A stretch of 64,000 nt of DNA from Amyelois transitella (lineage: Eukaryota > Arthropoda > Insecta > Lepidoptera > Pyralidae): assembly GCF_032362555.1 (NCBI RefSeq), contig NC_083518.1, positions 4,476,501-4,540,500 of the forward strand, given 5' to 3'. Under the pieces are notes generated by a model. It was not told the origin of the DNA and did no database searches. It worked only from the letters and a program-made list of their open reading frames with translations. Positions 10,045 through 21,272 of the stretch are shown here, piece by piece; within the stretch, counting starts at the first letter, position 1; each line of letters begins with the position of its first letter. Both the position numbers and the translations under genes were made by a program.

Positions 10045-13000
10045 CAGAATAAAGAGTACAGAAGTTAGTAATATATAAGACAAAAATATATTTGCATGTA
10101 ATAAATATACTTTTAAAAATCTATGAGACTAATTTGAACGTATATTCCATGCTGAACATGGGCTGTTAATCATTTCAAGACTGTTAGCTCCGTCTACCCC
10201 GCAAGGGATGTAGATGTGGTTATATATATGTATATGGTAAATGCAAGCGTGACCTGTCCGCCGTGGGTGAGCGCGGGCGCGGCGGGCGCGGCGCGCGCGC
10301 GCAGGCGCCGGCACAGCCGCAGCACGCGCACGTCGCCGCGGCCGCTCATTATCTGTCACACGTGCAATGTCGGTCAAGGGAAATGGCGAAATATATCAGT
10401 CTTACAAACTAGGTTTTATTTTTCGAGAAGAAAAATATTTGGCCGGAACAAATATTGTGTTGATAATGTTGTAAAAACAACGTCATCAGGTCATTTATTT
10501 TCTATCAATGACAACACAGAAAACTGTCGTCACTGATATTTTTATTTGCCTTGGTATACATGTCCAGCCTTGTGACTATTGACTCTGCCTACTTTCCTGG
10601 ACCATTTGGTGTCACTTCGTGTAAAAACCTCACCAATCCAGGAACGTTCACCGCACCCCTAGTTCTAACGACAGAAAAAAAAGACATACTCACCATGCCA
10701 GCGGCAAGCAAACAGACACACAAACATGTCTCTAGCGTGGACCTTCCAGCTAATTCTGCTATGCTCTTGGTGGTGGTGGCGAGGAAGAACTTGGCGTGAT
10801 GAAGAACCGCGTCTCTCGCGTCCTCGTCGCCGGAGCCGGCGAAGCGGAGCCCTAACGCGAACGACGCGCCGGCTATTATGTTGCAGTATGCTTGGCTGAA
10901 ATGGTATAGGATTTATTGAAAGAATCTTGAAGACTCAATGGTTGAACTTCTAGTCAACCTTACTGATTGGAAATCAGATGTCAAAGAGAACATTGCAGTT
11001 TGAACGATTGCAAAATATTTTTGTTTTATATGTATATTCAACAATGAGAAACAGCATAAAGAGAGCGAAGCCGAAGTTAAAAGAAGAAGTTAGAATCCAA
11101 CGGGGATTTTAATTTATTTAAAACTTTATTGAGCTTCAAAGATACATGAGGTGGACATAACACTTTATCGCATTCTTAGGGCCCCTCCACTTTGGGCATC
11201 TTTAGGCCCAATGTGGGGGGCCCTTACTCTATGCCTCGCTCTCTTGTGACTATAACGAGTCCGGACATTAGTTTGAATGCTAATCAATGATCATATAGTG
11301 AGATATAACATCGTAAAACACACCTACCGAATCAAAATCGCAAATAAACACTCACTTCATAGCCTCGTAGTCTATACTATCGTCAGTGGGCTTCACGAAG
11401 CAATATGGTTTGATAGTAGCAGGCACTTGATCCCTTATCCATTCTTCACTCGCTTCAATACTGTCCCATAGTACAAGACCTGCAACATAAAACAGTATAA
11501 ACATTATCTACAAATAAATAACCATAAACATTTCAAATTCAAATTTTATATGAATCGGATGAACATTTTAAATTCATTAGAAGTATCACAACTAACTTGA
11601 TTATTTTTACGCACGACCTGTATTCCCCAAGGATGACAGCTGTCAAATTCATACTTTTAAGTTTTTTCTTTGTCACTCCTACATCATAGTCATATATCGG
11701 TCTTACTGTCATTCCAATCAAGTTATTTTAAAAATAATTACGGCTAGTATCTTAGGTGATTATTAGCAAGAAAGGTCATTCCCCCTAAAACAGTCGTGTA
11801 TGAATAGCATACCTCGCGCTATGATCCTTAACATTAGCAAATCGGGTCGCACAAAGTCTAGCTGATAAGGCGTAGTGGGCGCCGCCAGCCACGCAGCGGG
11901 TGCGGCGCAGTTTGACCGCATGAATATAAGCCCTAGGGCTACTGTCGCGCCCGGTGACGTCACGTCTAAGTTGACAGTGGCGCCCTCGCGGATCGCGAAA
12001 GAGCCTTGCTTGTATTTCTCTTTTTGGAACCCTGAAAAATAACATGGGTGTAAGAAAGAAATGGATAACGTTTTTTTTTTTAATTTTTAGTCGCCGGTTA
12101 GCAAACTCGCTTCACAAGTGAAGCTTGAGGGATATGATCCCAGGTGTTATGTCCCGAGCGGATGTAGAGAGTATAGTTGAACCCTGATTCCTTCACCGAA
12201 TTCTAACACGCAGTACGGTGAATAAAACGAGTATTAAACAGATCTGAATGTGTTTAACGGTAGTTTTTCGAGTTTCTACTAATTCTTCAACACTACGAGG
12301 ACCTATCCTGATAATAGAAGGACAAAGTGAACTCTAACCAGTTAGAGGATGTTTGTCGCCGCCCAGCATATAAGTTCTGAGTCTCTGAGCGATGTGATCC
12401 GGGGCGCTATGCCCCGAGCGGACGCAAACAAGTCCCAGGGCGAGACCGGCTGCTAGGGCGTAGCCTTCGCGTTCTGCGCAGTTCTCCATCTCGGGCCCGG
12501 GTGGTTTTCCTGAAAATAAGTGAAACAACATCACAGGAATACAATCAGTTAAGATTTATTAACTTTATTCATCATAATCGTTCTGGCTTTTCTTTATACA
12601 AGCCCAAGGTTTATCAATGATCGCGGTCTAGAACTAGTCAAAGTCACGGAGCGATTTAACGTCCGGATAAGAAAACCTAACCTGGCTTGGATATTTATAA
12701 AAAGCCATGTGAAAGTACAAAAGCTGAGAGCCTAGACATTTTGATGGAAAATCAGGTACCACAAGCATATAAATCGACAAGCTTGCACGAAAAGATGTAG
12801 CAAAAGAAATATACTAGGATCATGACAAGAAAGATATAAGTTTCTCTGCCTATCCTCAGAATAAAGAGTTATTTACCTATTTCGTTGAGCAGCACTTGCG
12901 CATAATGCGTGTGTCCGGTGTCCTGGTAGATGAGGCCGACGCCCAGCAGCGCGGCGACCAGGATATTCTGCTGGAAGTCCAGCTCTATGGACGTCGGGGG

Positions 13001-16000
13001 CAGCAGCGGTTCCAGGTGGATACTCATCATCTTCGTGGCTTGGACGTCCATTGTGCCTGGAAAGCGAAATGTGCTTAGTTCAAACTCGATAAGTGAGCAA
13101 AGTTATAAGCTAAAACACCAGCAAAGGAATGATCTGCCTGGGGTTACGCCTTGAGAACCATGGTTCTAACGATATTGAGTCTTTTGAGAAATTTCGGTTG
13201 CACTTTTTATACGGCGTAGATGTCACCGTGTAGGAAAGATGTCTTAATGTTATAGTTGTCAGTTTTATTCCGCCTTTTGTACACTTTGTTTGTGGAATAA
13301 AGTTTTAAATAAATAATATTAAACAACCTTTACTTAACCCACCTCTATATGTAGCCGCAAGCCCAATAAGCAAGCCTACACTGATCATCTCTTGGCACTT
13401 AACCAGGTATTCGTACATGTTCACGAAGGGCATGTCCCGCAGGTGCCCTCCGAGACCCAAGGCCATTAGGAAACCGGCGTGTTCCGGTGACATGTCTGTG
13501 GTACCCTGAAAACATATTCAATAATATATGGAAGTGGAAAGTTTCATATACATATTATTATCAACTCGCCCCGGCGTCGCACGGGTAGGATTAATAGACC
13601 TTCCTCAGAAAACCCTCTTCCCAACATTTCAAACAGGAACAAAATCCGTGCACAGCTTTTCGATATTAGCGCATACATACAGACAGAGAAAAAAGGGAGA
13701 CTTTATAATATGTAGTATTAGAGAGGAAGACCAAAAACAAGGTGGATGGAAAGCCCAGGGATGTGTTGATGGAAACAAGGGATGGATAGCTTGAAGTAGG
13801 CAGGTGATAGAATAAATTGGGATAAACTTATATACTGTGAACACCTCACGTGGAGTGGAGTCACGAAGAAGCAGAATATAGTTTTCGACATTCTTAGGAA
13901 CCAAACTCTCAACAAGTGTATTATAGAATATTAACAGAGGATTATAATGAGATAGACCTCTGTAAAATCTTCGTCAAATAGAGACAATGTTATAAGACGT
14001 CAACCGCTTTTAATGCAATAAGACATCTTTACGAGAAAATCTACTATGAAACTTAACGTTAGTTAAGTTTCATAGTAGTTGAGTTATCACAGCATAAAAT
14101 AGATGATCTTCTCCTCCTACTCCGTTATAGCAGACATTGTTCTAAACCATGATCTATATGACTTTTCATGGAACAATCTACCCAAAAATTTAACTTCAAC
14201 ATCAGTTACTCACCCTGGGCTTGTTATAAATGATCCAACTAGAATTTATATAAGATCCAGTGGTCGGAACGAGGGCCAAGCCGGCTGCTACTCCGTTATG
14301 GAAGGTCGGCCACAGCAGACATTGTGGTGAAGTGTCGGCTACTCCCAAGTTGATGGTATTACACCGTGGAGGTGGACCGCGGCCTGATACGCATAATTTT
14401 GGAAGATGTAAAGGTTCTGTTGGCGAACAAGGCATGCTGCGGAGTGTTAGCATTCCTCTGAAAACAAATACAAAATTAAAAAAATTGAAGATTATTGGCT
14501 AAAGGGATAAAGCAACGCCTTACATCACTGGCAATTAAATACTAAGAATCGAATAAGGCATCGATGATTTTAAATTTTGATAAGTTTAGTGGTTAAATTT
14601 TCCACTTCATACTTTTGTAACTGCACCAATCAACATTTAGTTATTAAATTCTTTGTGAAAAAAAAATTCCTAATTCATATTAAATGCTTAATAATTTTCG
14701 GTCTTCAATCATTCAAAACTAATAAGCACAGCATAAATTATTAAACTATACAGTAATAAACTATACTGACAGCACAGTAATAAACCTTACTGACCTTGCT
14801 ACAGGTAAAGCCATGGTTCGCGTGCTGATCGCAAACAAATACTTCTCTTGCTCTTCTATGAAGTCGTGATCAGACACTTCTGGCCGCTGAGTTAAATTTA
14901 TCGTGACTGGTATTGAAGACTGTAGGAGGTTGAATATCTCGGCCATCCTGAATAATAAAAATTATAAAGAGCATTTCATAAATAAAATAATGTAATTATA
15001 TAAAGTGCAATTACATATATAAAAAGAAATGATATAATTTTTTTTCATTTCCATATATCTAAGAAATTACAATAATGTGCGGTCCTGGCACTGGATGAAA
15101 GTTAGTATGGAAATCAATAATGCTAACCGTGCCAAGCCAGGGCGGGATTGATAAAACTTCCAAAATCTTCGTTTTCCGATCTTACCTGTGATCGTGTGGA
15201 TAAAGTAGACTCAACAGTTTAGAATTGAGTTGCTCCATTCCAGTAATAGTGTCACTCTCCTCAGACTTTGTTTGACTCGGCTGTTCCTCCCGGATAGTGC
15301 TGTTTAACGTGTAAGCTGTCTCTTTCTCTAACACACCTAAAGCCAGTGCTGAAAGATAATGTAGACTGTCAGTAATTATACCTACTCCCTCTTTTACTTA
15401 TCATAGGGTTAATTCCTCTTTCCTTCAAGCTAAGCTTTAAGTTAGCTTAAAGTCCGCTCAAAAATGTAAGAGACACCTAAATGCTGTTTTGGGTGGACTC
15501 CGGGTAACAATAGAATAGTATGGGAAATATCTCATAGCCCGCTGGTTTTTTTATACCTTCGACTTAGCTTGGCAAAGTTCTATTGAAATTTCATCGCCTC
15601 TATTAAATAACCCTTCAACCTGCTGTTAGTTGGCAGAAAGTGAATTCTTAAATATAAAAAAATAAGTTCACTGAAGTGTATTTAATTTTGTGTGTACATT
15701 AAATATAGATAAAGAGAACAGGTGAAGATTATAAACTCTTTAAAAAAGAAAAATGGATTAAGATTACATTAATAACTTACTCTCCATATATTCAGATGTA
15801 GATTTTATAGTCTCCGCTATTTCTGCCTGCAATGACAGGTCCTCCCTCATGACAAGGTTGTAGGCCTCCACTGGCCAATCCACGGGGGGTTCGGCCTTGC
15901 ATCGGGTGAATATTGTGAGCAGCAGGAGGCCTATGGCTGGCGGGAGATTGTCTACGTCTCTCGGAGTCATACCTTGGAGGTAAAATAAAAAAATGAATAG

Positions 16001-19000
16001 TAAAGTTGACAGTCGAGAGCATCATGCCGGTGCCATGAACATTCACCAAAAACTTTTACGTGCGGTCAGAGGCGGATATTTATGTATGTACGTACATTAG
16101 TTTGATTGCTAACCCATGTTCTTACGGTAAAGGAAAATATAGTGCGAAAACCCGCATATACAGTTAAAATAGTGAGTGTCATGACCCAATGTAGATTTCC
16201 CTGCAAATGTTGAGGAAGTCAGACAAGAGTTTCTTTCCGTGAAAACATGTCTAGTCTAAACTAGTATCACGGTCATAGGCGCATCTTGCACACTGATATA
16301 TTGGCGATATTGCACCTATCTCGCACGCCACACGTATAACCATCTTCTGTATTGTTTACAAAAGATTTATGGCGATATGTATTGGCTGTTGCTATGACGA
16401 TACCGAGGCGTAGAACTGGCAACACATAGTATCATACCTATTGTTTTACTTTTATTAGCCAACAACTAGACACAAATATAATTTTAGTCTGGTAAACACT
16501 AAGAGACTATTTGTTTATGTATATATATTATATATACCTCTCTCCTGGAGCATAGAAACAGCCTGATAATGTGGCGACGTGTATTGGCTGTTGCTATGTC
16601 GGGACCGGGGCGTGGAACTGGCACACATGGTGTCCCTACTCGTGATGGTTTGGACTCCGGCGCTTCGTCCGCATTCCACTATTGTAAGCACCTAAAATGA
16701 AATAAACATACAAACTTTTTGTAGAACAATCATATGTGGTCAGGTCATATTAAATATAAGACTTAAGATAAAACAACTAAATACATTTAAGGGATAAAAA
16801 ACAAGACAGTTGTGCTGTGTCTCTCTTTTGTTACGCAAAATTTTTTATAAATCCATTGTCCGTTAGATGTTGGTAATTTGACTTAGGCCACAATGTGAGT
16901 GATACTTTACAGTGAAAACATTCCGCAATATTCTTTTTGTTGGCTGCCTATCACCAATTAGCAGGATTGTAATAATTCTGGTTTTGTTCTTAATTCGTTT
17001 CTAACAACTTCAATAGAAAGAGTTGTTGCAAAGAGCTGTTTAGTCTAGCTCTGAACTAGTCAAACAAATTACACCACATTTAACAAAATTAATGAACTTA
17101 CCTCAATTATATCTCTCGACATATTATTAACATCAACTAGATATGGATAGTATCCGATGTCGATATCTTTCAGCATCATATTGATGTAACCAAAAATATT
17201 AGGAGGCTCATTGCTAAAGTAAGATGGCTGACACAGTGTCTTCAAAACGCTTTCCGACATCTGCGAGTCTGTTTCATCGTAATCCAAATTATATTCTGTA
17301 GGAAAATCCAGCCAATAATGATTCACGTAGCTATCAAATTTTAAATCTTTCGATATTTGATACAAAAACGCCGATAACGGTTTCAAATCTGTTCCTAAAA
17401 GCGTATTAAGTTTAATCTCTTCGTAAACTAGATGAAAGGCGTATAGGACTTGTATTGTATAGGGAAAAAGTAAACAATTGGTATTAAACTGTCCATGCTT
17501 TTCCATTTCTATTGTATCAGGTACATTACTACAACTTTGCTTATCGGAGCTTGATAGTGGATGCAAATGAAGCATGTTAGCTAGTGAGCTTCCTATGGCT
17601 TTATGCATTTTGGAATTCAGTAAATATTCCCAGTCATCTTGGGTTCCGTCGCTTGAAGTTCTCTGTTTTTTCGTGACTACTTCTGTATGTTCGACTTGAT
17701 CATCCGGATGTTTGGTCTGACCAAGTCTTTCGACGTCGTAGCCAATGAGAGAGAATAGAAGGTTCGAGAACATTAACCATTCCTGCTCGGGCGCCAAGTC
17801 TTGTGTGCCCGGAACGTTGCGTACGCCATACCATCTTATTATCACCTGTTTATGAAAAAATTACACACTTTAGGGTCAAGAAACAAGATTAAGTTTTTGT
17901 ACAAACATAATTAACATTGTGTTTGAAAATGGATTTCAAAACTTATCAGCACATCATAAAGTTCAATTTATTGTGGCAATATACCATTGACATAAATGGT
18001 GTCTTAAGAACATGGTCCTGCTTGCAAAATTAATAGGTCTGATATAAAATTAGAACGAAGAGAAATATAGTGTAATACCTGAGTGGAAATATCTTTAGGT
18101 AGAATCGCTTTCAATGCGTCACAACATTTCGTAACTAGCGTGGAACACGACAAAGCTGGTAGAGAGATGCGGTACATGACTCCAGAATCGAACTGCAACG
18201 TCAGACGAGAGCCCACAGCGTCACACAACCCACGCAGACCTATAAAAAAATAGCGTTAAAAGTTTAAGTCGTATTTTTTAAAGTAAACTTTTCATCTCGG
18301 TAATAACTACATTTACATGGAGTTTGCAAAAAAATCTCTATTTTTTTAGGTAGCGCAATATGCGTGCGGGCGAAGCTGCGGTTTAAAGCTAGTATATCAA
18401 TATTTTTACTATATGTATATTTCTACTCACCCAAAGTCTCTTTATGTTCAAGCCTCGACGCCGAGGAATGAGGTACAGGCGACAACAGATGCAACGCGGA
18501 GTCGTCGAAGGTGGTATCGTTTCGGGTCGGAAGCAAACTGCTTCGGCGGGGAAAAGGGGACTGGAATGTGTTGCGTCTCGTGTACGGAGAGTCGATAAGA
18601 CGGGCTAGAACGCCGCCTACGTGTACCTATAAAGAAATTATTATATATATAACAACTGGAGTCTATGGAGGTCATACGTGAGTGGCTCTGTGGACTTTAC
18701 ACTACTGGAACTAGGTCATACAGACAAAAGTCAGTAAAGGCTACTGAGACAGTTGCTAAGAAAATATTTTTTATAAAAGATGTTACAAAATGACAACATA
18801 TTTTTCTTACCTTTCCAACCACATTATTTCCCGACTGCAGTATTATATTCCCAGCTTCATCAATCAATGCCATCATTTTCAAATGGTCCAAAACAACTGC
18901 ATCCCTAGCAAGAACTGAAGAAACTGACCCAACCATCAGATTACTTTTCGAAGACTGCCCGTGAGAATGCGACTTCTGTAGTCGCACGATTTGTAATCTA

Positions 19001-21272
19001 CTCACACTGCTCACTTTTACAATGAAACATAAATAATCGTGACCAACTAAATCCGTGTGTAAAAATGTCTTTAATTCAGACGGGCTATCTACTGGATCTC
19101 GACGAATTTGCTGATTGTCCGTCCAAATATGGTCTAAGCAAATATCAGGGTATAAAGGCAAGGATGGCGGAGACTGCATTATAGTATTCGCCATCATTGA
19201 TACAGATGAGGCTTGCCCAATAGAAGCATGAGGCGACATTCCTTGTTGGTGGAACATATTAGCCATTGGACTATTCAACCTGGATCGTGACTGAGAAGGG
19301 GTCAAAGGTCCCCTTTTAGACTGATATGGACTCCCTACACCAGTCGCCCAACTCGTTGCATTCCTCCCAACATTGCTATGCATGGGGCTACTCACAAAAT
19401 CGCACGACTGACTAAAAGCGGCTGTAGTTGAGTTAACATTGGGACACATTGCTAAGCATTCATCACGTGTAGCTTTGCGAATTTTCCAAAGCGAATGAGT
19501 AGCTAATTTCCAATCATATAACAGGATGATACTAGGATTCGTACTGACAAATATAATTTGAAGATCTCCATCATTGTAAAATTGCAACCCCAGAGCAGGA
19601 GATTTCATCAATATAGGAGTGACTTCATCTAAAGGATGTGATAAAGAAAAGCATGTAGGCAAAGGAATATCCTGCTCAAACCCAGAGATAGATTCAGCGC
19701 GTAATTTAGCGCTCATGTTGAAAGGAAAATTTGTTTTGGACTTTGAAAACGAACTGTTGTGAGATTCATTGAGTTTTAAGAAAGAGTTTACTAAAAGTGA
19801 GTTTTGCATCAATGGTGTTGCTTCTTTTTCTAGCAGAACTCCATATTTCATGGGCCATACTTTCTTCACTTGAAAAGGGATACTGTTAATATATTCTCTA
19901 CCATCTGTGGCAAACACACGCATATTTTTGTTATCCATCAATAAAACTGCTGGCATAACTTTTCTTTCAACATGTTCTGTGGTGTCCTCTATTTTGATAT
20001 TCTTCTTTACATCTCCTATTTGTGAATTCAGTGCATCAATAAGCATTGTGTTATTTATGTCTACATGGAAAGTGCAGAAGTGAGCATGTTTTATAGGAGT
20101 TTCCAGGGTGTAGCAGCATATTGTTTCTCTGCTTTCTGGGCCTGATAGTTTGGTTCCAGGAGTGGATATTAGACCTGAAAAATACATGAAATTAAAAAAA
20201 TAAAGGAAATTCTTTATGCAGCAATTGGAAATTGGATTGGACCTGTCAAATCTTAAAAAAAATTACAAATATGTTGATAATTAAATTTATTCATGCATAC
20301 CTTTTGACCAGATAGCCGTACACCCCTTGACATATAACTCTTCTTCATAAGCGCAATCAGTTTTAAAATTTAAAGGTTTCTTCACACTTTTGGCTGGGCT
20401 GCAGGCAAGGTTGAATTTCTTAGACATGTTGCTAGAGCTGTTAGCACTTCCAATGTGTGAAGGTCCAGCTGAGTGAAAACAATCAGTGTCCATTCTTTTC
20501 ATCGCCCCAATAAGTTCAGACTTTATTGATATGTTGAAATCATTCTTGAGACGACTCGGTGGACGAAAGGATTCTGAACCATAATCATACTTATTTTCTT
20601 TAGATAACTGTGGTGGATCATCTTCTGTATCTGAAAAATATTGAGCTATTATTACACTTATAAATTTGGCGGAGAATAAGATATGACAACACCATTTTGA
20701 CTTTCATATTAATCTATGCTATGTGTAATTTTTTAAGTGTGTCATATTGGTTAAAAATAGGTAAGTTATCTTCTAATCACAAAACTTATATTTCATTTTT
20801 GTAATGTAACAAGGAATTGTATCCACATAGGAATTACTAACAGCTGTCTCAGCTTTGCCAGCTCAGTTCAAACTGTGCTACACCCAGATCCAGATACTTA
20901 TTTATAATACTCACTTTCATTAGATCTATAATAAACCTCCCTGACACACCACCACTCCTGCTCATCAGCTTCTTTAGCTCCCAACAAACTCTCATCTTTG
21001 ATAGCAAAGTTCGTCAATTTGTACAGCAAAGAATTTTCCGAAAATGAGTTACTGTGCCCCTTGCTGTAAATCTTAGTTGGGTGCTGCGCGGCTATCGTTC
21101 TTCCATGGGGCACAAACTCCTATAATAAACAATACAGTTAACGGAATAAAAAAAATACAAGTTTAAAAAAAATATTTTATATCCTAGAAAGCAATAAACT
21201 ACACAAATGAACGTTAAAAAAAACAATAATAAGAAATATGCAACTTACCAAAGGTTCGGAGGCCGCAATCAT
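7425..21272 (-). CDS. ANAPC1: Anaphase-promoting complex subunit 1 (APC1), 24 exons
   Basis: The largest scaffold subunit of the APC/C ubiquitin ligase; it links the platform to the TPR arm and helps control coactivator binding. Exons: 21272-21249, 21119-20915, 20630-20301, 20174-18811, 18626-18431, 18239-18079, 17845-17102, 16691-16538, 15972-15781, 15348-15186, 14947-14795, 14457-14214, 13505-13343, 13056-12877, 12509-12339, 12031-11813, 11479-11356, 10895-10694, 10352-10254, 9978-9845, 9530-9425, 9116-8974, 8611-8191, 7862-7425. All phases agree and the total is 6330 bases (2109 residues; human APC1 is about 1940). The N-terminal ~640 residues form the WD40-like part. PC (proteasome/cyclosome) repeats run from about 1311 to 1740, with family motifs such as LPPTSIELD, GPEMENCAEREGYALAAGLA, GATVALGLIFMRSN and PRYWPITF. 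TMALPVAR and FHNGVAAGLAL lie just before them. The start MIAASEPLEFVPHG is chosen as the first in-frame ATG, next to a consensus donor. No frame breaks were seen. Confidence 0.96.
10011..10038. repeat. (AG)n microsatellite in ANAPC1 intron 19
   Basis: A pure AG run of about 14 units, 33 bases upstream (in transcript sense) of ANAPC1 exon 20. On the transcript it reads as a CT-rich tract and may act as an extended polypyrimidine region. Confidence 0.85.
10150..10240 (+). repeat. Family A repeat fragment beside ANAPC1 exon 19
   Basis: It carries the family A 3' half ('tttcaagactgttagctccg', 'tctaccccgcaagggatgta') and a TATG-rich tail. Relative to ANAPC1 it begins only about 14-18 bases inside the intron after exon 19, so it lies against the splice donor. 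Confidence 0.75.
11178..11224. repeat. Imperfect GC-rich hairpin in ANAPC1 intron 17
   Basis: Arms of about 20 bases (11178-11197 and 11206-11224, 'agggcccctccactttgggc' against its near-complement) are separated by about 8 bases. The upstream 'aaactttattgagcttcaaa' resembles the antisense 3' end of a LINE, so the hairpin may be part of an old insertion. Confidence 0.5.
13681..13800 (+). repeat. Possible decayed LINE fragment in ANAPC1 intron 12
   Basis: A frame here reads ERKTKNKVDGKPRDVLMETR and then a stop. This resembles the C-terminal tail after the reverse transcriptase of insect non-LTR elements. The match is short, so the call is weak. Confidence 0.3.
14041..14078. repeat. Perfect 17-bp inverted repeat in ANAPC1 intron 12
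   Basis: Arms 'ctactatgaaacttaac' (14041-14057) and its exact complement (14062-14078) flank the loop 'gtta'. No transposon ends or coding potential are visible around it. Confidence 0.9.
16371..16433 (-). pseudogene. Decayed partial copy of ANAPC1 exon 8 in the next intron
   Basis: About 62 bases match the middle of ANAPC1 exon 8 (16573-16633) at roughly 85 percent by eye: nine substitutions and one inserted base. Most of the changes are G to A as written on the plus strand. The insertion shifts the frame, and a TAA falls opposite the exon's CAT codon, so the copy cannot replace exon 8. It sits about 105 bases beyond the end of the true exon, in the intron that follows it. Confidence 0.8.
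18361..18393 (+). repeat. Helitron-like 3' end in ANAPC1 intron 5
   Basis: The sequence 'gcgtgcgggcgaagctgcgg' followed by 'tttaaagctagt' is the typical 3' end of non-autonomous lepidopteran elements that finish in CTAGT. The rest of the element is too decayed to trace. Confidence 0.5.
19159..19410 (-). other. ANAPC1: APC1 phospho-regulated loop (S/T-P cluster)
   Basis: This part of ANAPC1 exon 4 (about residues 442-525) is low in hydrophobic residues and has six proline-directed Ser/Thr sites: Ser449, Ser468, Thr478, Ser488, Ser500 and Ser521, in contexts such as VGSPYQ, PLTPSQ and LNSPMA. It occupies the place of the vertebrate '300s loop', which blocks the Cdc20 site until Cdk1 phosphorylates it. 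That role is inferred for this insect. Confidence 0.6.

Noticed and set aside
10129..10536. Overlapping open frames rich in Arg and Ala on both strands
   Set aside because: They are shadows of the GC-rich ANAPC1 exon 19 in other frames. The phase and homology of the ANAPC1 frame are decisive.
16371..16433. Mutually exclusive alternative exon of ANAPC1
   Set aside because: An inserted base and an in-frame stop relative to exon 8 exclude a working alternative exon.
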